A DNA stretch of 64,000 nucleotides, from NCBI RefSeq assembly GCF_024171885.1, contig NZ_JAMTCP010000009.1:1-64000 (forward strand), in the 5' to 3' direction. Made by a program: the position numbers and the translations under genes. The notes beneath the pieces are model-generated. The model was not told where the DNA came from and did no database searches. It worked only from the letters and a program-made list of their open reading frames with translations. Below are positions 47,319 to 55,152 of the stretch, piece by piece. The DNA comes from Streptoalloteichus tenebrarius. GTDB lineage: Bacteria; Actinomycetota; Actinomycetes; Mycobacteriales; Pseudonocardiaceae. Position 1 is the first letter of the stretch, and each line of letters opens with the position of its first letter.

Positions 47319-47366
47319 CGCAGCCATGTTGGGTTGAGTTGCCTCGCGCGGCACTACATGTAGTAT
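47319..47366 (+). promoter_or_regulatory. nrdAB promoter with NrdR-box-like palindrome
   Basis: ACTACATGTAGT (47353-47364) is a perfect 12-bp palindrome that resembles the 16-bp NrdR box. A weaker copy around CCATGTTGGG is 32 bp upstream, the usual spacing of tandem NrdR boxes. TTGCCT (47339-47344) and TAGTAT (47361-47366) with 16 bases between make a good promoter, so the strong box covers the -10 element, consistent with repression by NrdR. Confidence 0.65.
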
Positions 47367-47379
47367 CCGGTCCGCCGAT

Positions 47380-47566
47380 GGTTCATCGGGCTCCCCTCGG
47401 GGGGCGCGATGAGGCAAGAGGGAACCCGGTGCGAGTCCGGGACTGCCCCGCAGCGGTGAGCGGGAACGACCGCCGTCATGAAGCACTGGGCGCGAGTCTG
47501 GGAAGCGACGGCCAGTAGGTCCGCCGGTGGAGACCGGCGGGTGCCCGCGAGTCCGAAGACCTGCCA
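47380..47566 (+). ncRNA. Cobalamin (AdoCbl) riboswitch
   Basis: Core GAGGCAAGAGGGAACCCGGT (47411-47430), then GCGAGTCCGGGACTGCCCCG and CAGCGGTGAG, the conserved sequence of cobalamin aptamers. Further matches are CACTGGG...TCTGGGAAGCGACGGCCAG and the closing CGCGAGTCCGAAGACCTGCC (47547-47566). A riboswitch of this class is known to repress class Ia nrdAB in Streptomyces when B12 allows the class II enzyme to work. The RNA would start at about 47373. Confidence 0.95.
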
Positions 47567-47717
47567 TCGGCACGCGCGCCGCACGGCGCGCGTCGGTCCG
47601 GGACCTCGCGGGAGGGTGGACGGACGACCCGGCGCACGCCCGGCGTGCGCTCCCGGTCGTGCTCGCCCGCTCCGCGTCGGCCCCTGGCCACGTCGTCGAG
47701 CTCGCGAGGAGAGAGCC

Positions 47718-47873
47718 GTGATCGTGATCACCGCCGTCCCGTCGGCGTCCGCGTCACCGACACCGCCGCCAGCGCGGCCGTCGGCCCTGCCGGCCGCGCC
47801 AGTCGTCTCAGCCGTGTCAGTCGGGTCCGCCGTGTCAGTCGGGTCCGCCGTGTTCGTCGCGTCAGCGGCCTGA
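47718..47873 (+). CDS. 51-residue ORF between riboswitch and nrdA
   Basis: GTG 47718 has AGGAGAG five bases upstream, and almost all codons end in G or C. The product is Ala/Val/Ser/Pro-rich: it starts [20 protein letters not shown] and ends in two SAVSVGS repeats encoded by an 18-bp DNA repeat (about 47805-47865). No family recognised. It is the first good translation start after the aptamer, so it may be the part actually switched by cobalamin, or a leader ORF coupling to nrdA 139 bases further on. It could also be chance. Confidence 0.4.
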   Translation: MIVITAVPSASASPTPPPARPSALPAAPVVSAVSVGSAVSVGSAVFVASAA

Positions 47874-48012
47874 CCCGGTCCGTCTCCTCCCGTCCACCGC
47901 GCCACGCCCTGACGCCGCCGCGCGGTCTTCCCCAGCTCGACCTCCGCACGGCCGCACACGAGCCGTGTCGGAGCGCCCGCGCACACCCTCGCTACCCACG
48001 GAGTTCCCGAGC

Positions 48013-50550
48013 ATGTCCGAGTCGTCCCCGCACACCTCCCAACTCCTCGTCGACCGGATCGACGACCGCCCCGGCGAGGCCGCCGCGACGGTCGCGCCGG
48101 CCGAGGTCCCGTCGCCCCCGGCGGCCCCCTCGCTCACCGTGCGGCACGAGGACGGCCGCACGCGCCCCCTGGACGTCGCCCGGCTGGCCCTGGTCATCGG
48201 GGAGGCGTGCGCCGGACTGGGCGGCGTGGACGCCGACACGGTGCTGGCCGAGACCCTGCGCAACCTCTACGACGGCATGCACGCGCGGGAGCTGGCGATC
48301 GCCCCGGTGATGGCGGCCCGCCCCCTGGTGGAGACCGAGCCGAACTACTCGCTGGTGTGCGCCCGGCTCCTGCTGGACAAGCTGCGCGGGGAGGCTTTGC
48401 GCCACCTCGGCGAGGGCGCCGAGCAGGCGAGCCACGCCGAGATGAGCCGGCGCTACCCCTCCTACTTCGCGGCGTTCGTGGCCATGGGCGTCGAGCTGGG
48501 CCAGCTCGACCCCGAACTCGCCCGGTTCGACCTCGACCGGCTGGGCGCGGCGCTGGTCCCCGACCGCGACCTCAACTTCCAGTTCCTGGGCCTCCAGACC
48601 CTCTACGACCGGTACCTGCTGCACGACGACGGCACCCGGTACGAGCTGCCGCAGGCCTTCTTCATGCGGGTCGCGATGGGCCTGGCGCTGCGCGAGGACG
48701 ACCGCGAGGCCAGGGCGATCGAGTTCTACCACCTGCTGTCGTCGTTCGACTTCATGTGCTCGACGCCGACGCTGTTCAACTCGGGCACCACGCGGCCCCA
48801 GCTCTCCTCGTGCTTCCTGACCACCGTGGAGGACGACCTGGAGAGCATCTTCCACGGCATCAGCAACAACGCGCTGCTGTCGAAGTACGCCGGCGGTCTG
48901 GGCAACGACTGGACCCCGGTGCGGGGCATCGGCGCGCACATCAGGGGGACCAACGGCAGGTCCCAGGGCGTGGTGCCGTTCCTGAAGATCGCCAACGACA
49001 CGGCCGTGGCGGTCAACCAGGGCGGCAAGCGCAAGGGCGCGGTGTGCGCGTACCTGGAGACCTGGCACATCGACGTCGAGGAGTTCCTCGACCTGCGCAA
49101 GAACACCGGCGACGAGCGCCGCCGCACCCACGACATGAACACCGCGAACTGGGTGCCGGACGAGTTCCTGCGCCGCGTGCGCGCCGACGGCGAGTGGACG
49201 TTGTTCTCGCCGGACGAGGTGCCGGACCTGCACGACCTCTACGGCCAGGCGTTCACCCAGCGGTACTGCGCCTACGAGGCTGCCGCCGACCGGGGCGAGA
49301 TCCGGGTCTTCCGCAGGGTGCGCGCGCGGGACCTGTGGCGGCGCATGCTGACCATGCTGTTCGAGACCGGGCACCCGTGGATCACGTTCAAGGACCCGTG
49401 CAACCTGCGCTCGCCGCAGCAACACGCCGGCGTCGTGCACTCCTCCAACCTGTGCACCGAGATCACGCTGAACACCAGCCCCGACGAGGTGGCCGTGTGC
49501 AACCTCGGGTCGGTGAACCTGGCCCGGCACGTGACCGAGGACGGCATCGACCACGAGCGGTTGCGGAACACGGTGCGCACCGCCGTCCGCATGCTGGACA
49601 ACGTCATCGACGTGAACTTCTACACCATCCCGGAGGCGAGCCGGTCCAACCTGCGGCACCGTCCGGTCGGCCTCGGCCTGATGGGCTTCCAGGACGCCTT
49701 GTTCACGCTGCGGCTGCCCATGGCCTCGTGGGAGGCCGTGGAGTTCGCCGACCGCAGCATGGAGGAGATCAGCTACTACGCGATCGCGGCGTCGTGTGAG
49801 TTGGCGGCGGAGCGGGGCCGGTACGAGTCGTTCGAGGGCTCGTTGTGGAGCAGGGGCATCCTGCCGATCGACTCCCTGGAGATCCTGTCCGCGCACCGGG
49901 GCGCGGACCTCGAAGTGGATCGTTCGTCCACATTGGACTGGGATGCGCTGCGCGAGCGCGTGCGCGAGGTGGGCATGCGCAACTCCAACGTCATGGCCAT
50001 CGCCCCCACGGCCACCATCGCCAACATCTGCGGCGTCGGCCAGTCGATCGAGCCGCTGTACCGCAACCTGTACGTGAAGGCCAACATGTCGGGCGACTTC
50101 ACCGTGGTGAACCCGAACCTGGTCCGCGAGCTGAAGGACCGGGGGCTGTGGGACGCGGCGATGGTCGCCGACCTGAAGTACTTCGACGGCGTGCTCGGCC
50201 CGATCGACCGGGTGCCCGAGGAGCTGAAGGCCCTGTACGCCACGGCCTTCGAGATCGACAGCCGGTGGCTGGTCGAGGCGGCGGCCCGGCGCCAGAAGTG
50301 GATCGACCAGGCCCAGTCGCTCAACCTCTACCTGGCCCGGCCCAGCGGGCGCCAGCTCGACGAGCTGTACCAGCTCGCCTGGGTGCGCGGCCTGAAGACC
50401 ACGTACTACCTGCGCTCGCAGAGCGCGACCCACGTCGAGAAGAGCACCCTGCGCGGCACCGACGGCAAGCTCAACGCCGTCTCCCCGGTGCTCCCGTCGG
50501 CGCCGGCGGCCTGCTCGGTCACCGACCCCGACTGCGAGGCGTGCCAGTGA
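48013..50550 (+). CDS. nrdA: Class I ribonucleotide reductase, alpha subunit
   Basis: 845 residues from ATG 48013, chosen for GGAG nine bases before it (GTG 47965 also in frame). An N-terminal leader and a probable ATP-cone ([20 protein letters not shown]) precede the barrel. Active-site residues: Cys about 267 in SSCFL, Cys about 481 in SSNLCTE, its redox partner Cys about 496 in VCNLGS, the tyrosine pair in TTYYLRS (about 798-799), and C-terminal CEACQ for thioredoxin. It reduces NDPs to dNDPs with NrdB. Operon with nrdB after 47 bases; controlled by the riboswitch and probably NrdR. The near-palindrome GTCCACATTGGAC lies inside at 49926. Confidence 0.97.
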   Translation: MSESSPHTSQLLVDRIDDRPGEAAATVAPAEVPSPPAAPSLTVRHEDGRTRPLDVARLALVIGEACAGLGGVDADTVLAETLRNLYDGMHARELAIAPVMAARPLVETEPNYSLVCARLLLDKLRGEALRHLGEGAEQASHAEMSRRYPSYFAAFVAMGVELGQLDPELARFDLDRLGAALVPDRDLNFQFLGLQTLYDRYLLHDDGTRYELPQAFFMRVAMGLALREDDREARAIEFYHLLSSFDFMCSTPTLFNSGTTRPQLSSCFLTTVEDDLESIFHGISNNALLSKYAGGLGNDWTPVRGIGAHIRGTNGRSQGVVPFLKIANDTAVAVNQGGKRKGAVCAYLETWHIDVEEFLDLRKNTGDERRRTHDMNTANWVPDEFLRRVRADGEWTLFSPDEVPDLHDLYGQAFTQRYCAYEAAADRGEIRVFRRVRARDLWRRMLTMLFETGHPWITFKDPCNLRSPQQHAGVVHSSNLCTEITLNTSPDEVAVCNLGSVNLARHVTEDGIDHERLRNTVRTAVRMLDNVIDVNFYTIPEASRSNLRHRPVGLGLMGFQDALFTLRLPMASWEAVEFADRSMEEISYYAIAASCELAAERGRYESFEGSLWSRGILPIDSLEILSAHRGADLEVDRSSTLDWDALRERVREVGMRNSNVMAIAPTATIANICGVGQSIEPLYRNLYVKANMSGDFTVVNPNLVRELKDRGLWDAAMVADLKYFDGVLGPIDRVPEELKALYATAFEIDSRWLVEAAARRQKWIDQAQSLNLYLARPSGRQLDELYQLAWVRGLKTTYYLRSQSATHVEKSTLRGTDGKLNAVSPVLPSAPAACSVTDPDCEACQ

Positions 50551-50597
50551 CCGCGCCCTCCCCCGTTCCCCAACCCCACGACACGAGGAAAGGCACG

Positions 50598-51674
50598 ATG
50601 ACCGACACCCAGCGCCCCGCCGCCCAGTCCGGCCTCGGCGAGATCGACCGGTCGGGAGCCAGGGTCACCGTCGACGACAAGGCGATGATCAACTGCCGGG
50701 CGGACGTGAACCAGCTCCTGCCGCTGAAGTACCACTGGGCGTGGGAGAAGTACCTCGCCGGCTGCAACAACCACTGGATGCCCACCGAGGTCTCGATGCA
50801 GGCCGACATCGCGCTGTGGAAGTCGCCGGACGGGCTGACCGACGACGAGCGCAGGGCCATCAAGCGCAACCTCGGCTTCTTCGCCACCTCCGAGTCGCTG
50901 GTGGCCAACAACGTCGTGCTCGCCGTCTACCGGCACCTGACCAACCCCGAGTGCCGGCAGTACCTGCTGCGCCAGGCGTTCGAGGAGGCCGTGCACACCC
51001 ACACCTTCCAGTACATCTGCGAGAGCCTCGGCCTGGACGAGGGCGAGCTGTTCAACATGTACCGGGAGGTGCCGTCGATCACCGACAAGGCGGCGTGGGC
51101 GCTGAACTACACCCAGCACCTGGAGGACCCCTCCTTCACCACGGGCACCCCGGAGAAGGACCAGGCGTTCCTCCGCGACCTCGTCGCGTTCTACGTGGTG
51201 TTCGAGGGGATGTGGTTCTACACCGGCTTCGCCCAGATCCTCTCGCTCGGCCGGCGCAACAAGATGGTCGGCATCGCCGAGCAGTACCAGTACATCCTGC
51301 GGGACGAGTCGATCCACCTGAACTTCGGCATTGACGCGATCAACCAGATCAAGATCGAGAACCCGCACCTGTGGAGCGAGGAGTTCCAGCAGGAGGTGCG
51401 GGTCATGCTCGGCGAGGCGTGCGAGCTGGAGGTCGCCTACGGCAGGGACACCATGCCGAGGGGCCTGCTCGGGCTCAACGCCGAGCTGTGCGAGCAGTAC
51501 ATGCGGTTCATCACCAACCGCCGCTGCGCCCAGCTCGGGCTCGCCCCGGTCTTCGGCCCGACCGAGAACCCGTTCCCGTGGATGTCGGAGATGATGGACC
51601 TCAAGAAGGAGAAGAACTTCTTCGAGACCCGCGTCATCGAGTACCAGAACGGCGGCGCCCTCGAATGGGACTGA
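50598..51674 (+). CDS. nrdB: Class I ribonucleotide reductase, beta subunit, class Ic-like
   Basis: 358 residues. Metal ligands can be placed: Glu99 (in [12 protein letters not shown]) where Escherichia coli has Asp84, Glu130 and His133 (EEAVHTHTF), a Glu in [11 protein letters not shown], and Glu/His in [10 protein letters not shown]. The radical tyrosine position (E. coli Tyr122) is Phe137. Phe in place of Tyr and Glu in place of Asp are the marks of class Ic proteins such as that of Chlamydia trachomatis, which store the oxidising equivalent in a Mn/Fe centre. Spacing Glu99-Phe137 (38) equals Chlamydia Glu89-Phe127. GAGGAAAGG precedes the ATG. The C-terminal peptide ends in Asp after a Glu/Trp tail as in NrdA-binding tails. 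Confidence 0.96.
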   Translation: MTDTQRPAAQSGLGEIDRSGARVTVDDKAMINCRADVNQLLPLKYHWAWEKYLAGCNNHWMPTEVSMQADIALWKSPDGLTDDERRAIKRNLGFFATSESLVANNVVLAVYRHLTNPECRQYLLRQAFEEAVHTHTFQYICESLGLDEGELFNMYREVPSITDKAAWALNYTQHLEDPSFTTGTPEKDQAFLRDLVAFYVVFEGMWFYTGFAQILSLGRRNKMVGIAEQYQYILRDESIHLNFGIDAINQIKIENPHLWSEEFQQEVRVMLGEACELEVAYGRDTMPRGLLGLNAELCEQYMRFITNRRCAQLGLAPVFGPTENPFPWMSEMMDLKKEKNFFETRVIEYQNGGALEWD

Positions 51675-51730
51675 CCTCCCCCTCCCTCCTCTGACCCCGT
51701 CCCTCCTCCTACCCCGTCCCTCCCGCCGAC

Positions 51731-51782
51731 CCGGGCCTGGGCGTGCTCCCCTCCGCGCCAGGACACGCCCAGGCCCGCCCGG
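51731..51782 (+). terminator. nrdAB terminator hairpin
   Basis: GGGCCTGGGCGTG (51733-51745) and CACGCCCAGGCCC (51764-51776) form a perfect 13-bp stem with an 18-base loop, 58 bases after the nrdB stop. Confidence 0.75.
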
Positions 51783-51876
51783 CGATCCTGGTGCGGGGGT
51801 CACGCCACCAACGCCGCCACAGGGACACGCCCAAGACGTTGTAGGCGGACTGATCGTGGAACGCTGTGCCAAACCG

Positions 51877-51896
51877 GCGCTTGCGGGGGCAAGTTG
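51877..51896. repeat. Left copy of a 20-bp direct repeat (partner at 53820-53839)
   Basis: GCGCTTGCGGGGGCAAGTTG here and GCGCTTGTGGGGGCAAGTGG at 53820-53839 differ at two positions. Each contains the small hairpin CTTGC/GCAAG. A truncated gene abuts each copy on the inner side. Confidence 0.7.
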
Positions 51897-52301
51897 GTGA
51901 TCTGCGGGGGCGGCATCGGTGTCATGGAAGCCGTCGCCGCGGGCGTGCGCGCCGAGAACGGGTTGGTGATCGGTGTTCGCCCCAACGACTCCCGTGAGGG
52001 CGCGTGCCCCGACCTCTCGGCAGTCGTGGTCACGAACATGGGGGAGGCGCGCAACGCGGTCATCGTCTGGTCCGCCGACGCCGTGATCGCCATCGGCGGC
52101 TCGTGGGGCACCCTGTCCGAGGTCGCGTTGGCGATGCGGCGCGGCAACATCCCGGTGGTCAGCCTCGGCGGCTGGACCATCCTCGACGCGGACGGGAAAC
52201 CCGTGCCCGGTATCGAGAACGCCACCGACCCCGCCGACGCCGTCACCCGGGCCACCCAGCAGTGGACCAGCCCGAAGGGCGCGGCTCGCGGATCTCACTG
52301 A
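51894..52301 (+). pseudogene. 5'-truncated TIGR00725/LOG-like gene
   Basis: About 135 codons: VICGGGIGVMEAVAAGV, then LVIGVRPNDSREGACPDLSA, NAVIVWSADAVIAIGGSWGT and LSEVALAMRRGNIPVVSLGG belong to TIGR00725-type nucleotide-binding proteins of the lysine-decarboxylase-like/molybdenum-carrier superfamily. The normal first 30-odd residues (a 'VAVCGPR'-type strand and helix) are missing; similarity begins right at the 20-bp direct repeat. TTG/GTG codons exist at the cut but no ribosome-binding site. Confidence 0.65.
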
Positions 52302-52387
52302 TCGGCTTGGGCGTGAACCATACCTTGATGTCTCCGGACCTACTGGCGGCTCCAGGACGAACCTTCCGCTCACCACCAAGGACGACT

Positions 52388-53038
52388 GTGACGCTGATCG
52401 ACATCTTCAACGACCGCTACGAGCCCATCGGCACCGGGGACAAGAAGACCGCGCACGCCAAGGGGTTGTGGCACCGGACCTTCTCCGCGCTCGCCATCAA
52501 CCCCACCACCAGGCGGGTGATCCTCCAGAAGAAGGCTCCCGGCCGCTACAGCTTCGACCGGCCCGACTACGCCGACATCACGGTCGGCGGCCACTACCAG
52601 GCCGGCGAGAGCATCCCCGACGGCGTGCGCGAGGTTCACGAGGAACTCGGTCTGCCGGTCGCCTACGGCGACCTGCACCCGATCGGTCTACGGCAGACCG
52701 CGGTCACCCTCGCCCCCGACCACATCGAACGCGAGTTCCAACACTGGCACCTGCTGCCCCTGGACGGGGAGTTGGACGACATCCCGCTCTCCGACGCCGA
52801 GGTGTCCGGCCTGGTGGACCTCGCCCTGGACGACGCGATCGCGCTCGCCGACGGGGACACCGGCACCGTGCCCGCCCGGTACGCGACCCGCACGGAGACC
52901 GGTCTCGAGTACGGCGAAGCCACCCTGTCCACGGCCGACCTCGTCCCCAACTACCTCACGCTCGATCAGCTCTACCTCAGGTTGTTCGTCGCCGCGCGCC
53001 GTTTCTGCGCGGGCGAACGCACGCACGTTTTCTGGTGA
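52388..53038 (+). CDS. Nudix hydrolase
   Basis: 216 residues from GTG 52388. N-terminal DIFNDRYEPIGTGDKKTAHA, KGLWHRTFSALAINPTTRRV is like the isopentenyl-diphosphate-isomerase/NUDIX YfcD group; the Nudix box is GGHYQAGESIPDGVREVHEE followed by LGL, with six instead of seven residues between the Glu and the RE pair, as I recall from this subgroup. Substrate probably a nucleoside or sugar diphosphate. It lies between two broken genes and is itself open, so it may be kept for its own sake or be too young to have decayed. A GC-rich leader of 86 bases separates it from the upstream fragment. Confidence 0.8.
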   Translation: MTLIDIFNDRYEPIGTGDKKTAHAKGLWHRTFSALAINPTTRRVILQKKAPGRYSFDRPDYADITVGGHYQAGESIPDGVREVHEELGLPVAYGDLHPIGLRQTAVTLAPDHIEREFQHWHLLPLDGELDDIPLSDAEVSGLVDLALDDAIALADGDTGTVPARYATRTETGLEYGEATLSTADLVPNYLTLDQLYLRLFVAARRFCAGERTHVFW

Positions 53039-53055
53039 CTGTTCCGGACCTGTCC

Positions 53056-53819
53056 ATGCGGATCGCTGTTGTCGTGTTCACCCGTCCTGAAGCCATCAAA
53101 GCTCGCCCCGGTCACCGGTCTTCTCGGCCCTGAGGCATTGATCGTGAACACCGGACAACACTTCAGCCCCGGCATGTCTGGGCGGACCTCTCCCTTGAAT
53201 TCCACCATCACCACGACATTCGCCGAGGTCACCAACTCGGTGTTCTGGTGACCGCACTTGACCAGGTCTTCGCTCTGCACGAACCTGACGCCGTACTGGT
53301 TCAGGGAGACACCACCTCGGCGCTCGCTGGTGCATTGGCCGCCAACGCCACCAGCACACCCCTCGTGGACCTCGAAGCCGGTCTGCGCAGCTTCGACCGG
53401 GCAATGCCCGAAGAGCACCACCGTGTGCTCATTGACCATCTCGCCGACCTCTGCCGCGCTCCGACGCCGCTGGCCAGGGACAATCTCCTGGCTGAGCGCA
53501 TCCCACCGGAACGAGTCGTGTTCACCGGCAACACCATCGTCGAAGCCGTCGCCACCGCACTGCCGAACATGCGAGAACAGGAGCACGTCCTGGCGAGCCT
53601 CGGGCTGACGTCGGGCGGCTTCGTGCTGGCGACCATCCACCGGCCCGAGAACGCCGACAATCCCGTCAATCTCGCAGCCATCCTGCGCCAACTGGCCGCG
53701 ACACCTGTGCCCGTCGTGCTTCCCCTTCCACCCCCGAACATGCCGGCGCATCAACGCGTTCGGGTTCACCGACCTCGTCCGCCGGCTACGGCTGACCGAA
53801 CCGCTCGACTACCGACGCT
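53056..53819 (+). pseudogene. wecB: Broken UDP-N-acetylglucosamine 2-epimerase gene
   Basis: Pieces of WecB/MnaA appear in successive frames: MRIAVVVFTRPEAIK at 53056, then after a frameshift near 53100 LAPVTGLLGPEALIVNTGQH, then a stop region, then VFALHEPDAVLVQGDTTSAL, VDLEAGLRSFDRAMPEEHHR and FVLATIHRPENADNPVNLAA, then a frameshift near 53735 and FGFTDLVRRLRLTEPLDY. The last about 100 residues, including the SGGLQEE active-site loop, are gone: similarity ends at the right-hand 20-bp repeat. It starts 18 bases after the Nudix stop, so it was once an operon. Confidence 0.85.
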
Positions 53820-53892
53820 GCGCTTGTGGGGGCAAGTGGTTGGGCGACAGAGCACTCGTTCTGGTGGTAGATCCACGCCTTCGTGAGCCGGG

Positions 53893-53920
53893 TTATCCAC
53901 AGGCCACCGAGTTGTCCACA
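53893..53920. other. Two DnaA-box sequences
   Basis: TTATCCACA (53893-53901) and TTGTCCACA (53912-53920) are exact matches to the E. coli and actinomycete DnaA boxes, 19 bp apart in the same orientation. No dnaA, dnaN or AT-rich unwinding region is near, so this is not oriC. The surrounding gap 53840-54147 shows no gene. Confidence 0.55.
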
Positions 53921-54147
53921 GCGGACCGGTTTCGTCTCGTGGCCCCGTGGTGCTCGGCACTAGGCTGGACGCGGGGCTCGCCCCCCGGGACGGGTGGGGG
54001 GTGTCCTCCGGCAGGGGCGGGGCAGGTCAGAGAGGCAAAGGGCGGGGCGGCGCGTGATCAGCCGGCATCGGTGGGGAACCGCCCTCGGCAAGGAGAGGAA
54101 CACCGAGCCCGGCGAGGAGATCAACACATGAGGACGGGCCGGTGTGG

Positions 54148-55149
54148 TCAGGCGTCGCGGGGTGGGGTGCCGAGGAAGGCGGCGAGGATGCGGTCCGCGG
54201 CCAGGGTCGGGGTCAGGACGCCCTCGCTGACCTGGCGCTCCAGGTCCGGTGCCATCTCCCTGACCGCCGGGTGCCCGTGCAGCTCGCCCAGCAACCGGTC
54301 CCGCACCATCGTCCAGGTCCACCCGACCTGCTGTCGCCGCCGCTTCGCGGCCAGCTCCCCGCTGGCGGCCAACGTGTCCTGGTGCCGGACCACGTGCTGC
54401 CACATCGTGTCCAGCCCGACGTCGTCGCGCCCGCTGCACGTCAGCACGGGCGTCTCCCAGTCGCTGTCCGGCGACCGCAGCAGGCGCAGCGCCCCGGCCA
54501 GCTCCCTGGCGGCGCGCCGCGCGTCCCGCTCGTGGTCCCCGTCGGCCTTGTTCACCGCGATCACGTCGGCCAGCTCCAGCACGCCCTTCTTGATGCCCTG
54601 GAGCTGGTCGCCGGTGCGCGCGAGGGTGAGGAACAGGAAGGTGTCGACCATGTCCGCCACGGCCACCTCGGACTGCCCCACGCCGACGGTCTCGACAAGC
54701 ACCACGTCGTAGCCGGCGGCCTCCATCACCACGATGGTCTCGCGCGTGGCCTTCGCGACGCCGCCGAGCGTCCCCGCCGTGGGCGAGGGCCGGACGAACG
54801 CGGCGGGGTCCGCGGCGAGCCGGGCCATCCTCGTCTTGTCCCCGAGGATGCTGCCGCCGGTGCGGGTCGAGGACGGGTCCACGGCGAGCACCGCGACCCG
54901 GTGGCCGGCCCCGGTCAACCTGCTGCCGAGGGTGTCGATGAGCGTCGACTTGCCCACGCCCGGCACCCCGGTCACACCGACCCGACGCGCCTTGCCGGCA
55001 TGCGGCAGCAGCTCCACGAGCAGTTCCTGCGCGAGGGCGCGGTGGTCGGGGCGGCGGGACTCCACGAGGGTGATCGCGCGGGCGATCCACGCGCGGGAGC
55101 CCGCGAGCACCCCCTCCGCGTACTGACCGACGTCGATGGTGACCGGCAT
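54148..55149 (-). CDS. meaB: Methylmalonyl-CoA mutase-associated GTPase
   Basis: 333 residues of the MeaB/ArgK family. Walker A GVPGVGKST (about 60-68), switch region VDPSSTRTGGSILGDKTRM, ETVGVGQSEVAVADMVDTFL, base-specificity NKAD. MeaB guards the adenosylcobalamin cofactor of the mutase and helps exchange damaged B12. It follows mutB after three bases and is the third gene of the operon. Confidence 0.95.
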   Translation of the reverse strand: MPVTIDVGQYAEGVLAGSRAWIARAITLVESRRPDHRALAQELLVELLPHAGKARRVGVTGVPGVGKSTLIDTLGSRLTGAGHRVAVLAVDPSSTRTGGSILGDKTRMARLAADPAAFVRPSPTAGTLGGVAKATRETIVVMEAAGYDVVLVETVGVGQSEVAVADMVDTFLFLTLARTGDQLQGIKKGVLELADVIAVNKADGDHERDARRAARELAGALRLLRSPDSDWETPVLTCSGRDDVGLDTMWQHVVRHQDTLAASGELAAKRRRQQVGWTWTMVRDRLLGELHGHPAVREMAPDLERQVSEGVLTPTLAADRILAAFLGTPPRDA

Positions 55150-55152
55150 GGC

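Noticed and set aside
47380-47566. Riboswitch belonging to the B12 radical SAM gene or the mutase operon
   Set aside because: It points to and directly precedes nrdAB; the other two B12-related loci are 23 kb and 10 kb away on other transcripts.
51700-53900. Complete insertion sequence or transposon at the 20-bp direct repeats
   Set aside because: No transposase and no terminal inverted repeats; the repeats are direct and imperfect. Listed only as a recombination candidate.
53893-53920. Chromosomal or plasmid origin
   Set aside because: Only two DnaA boxes, no AT-rich region, and no dnaA, dnaN, parAB or rep genes.
53840-54712. 290-codon plus-strand frame after the DnaA boxes
   Set aside because: Mostly antisense to meaB, no domain, no ribosome-binding site.
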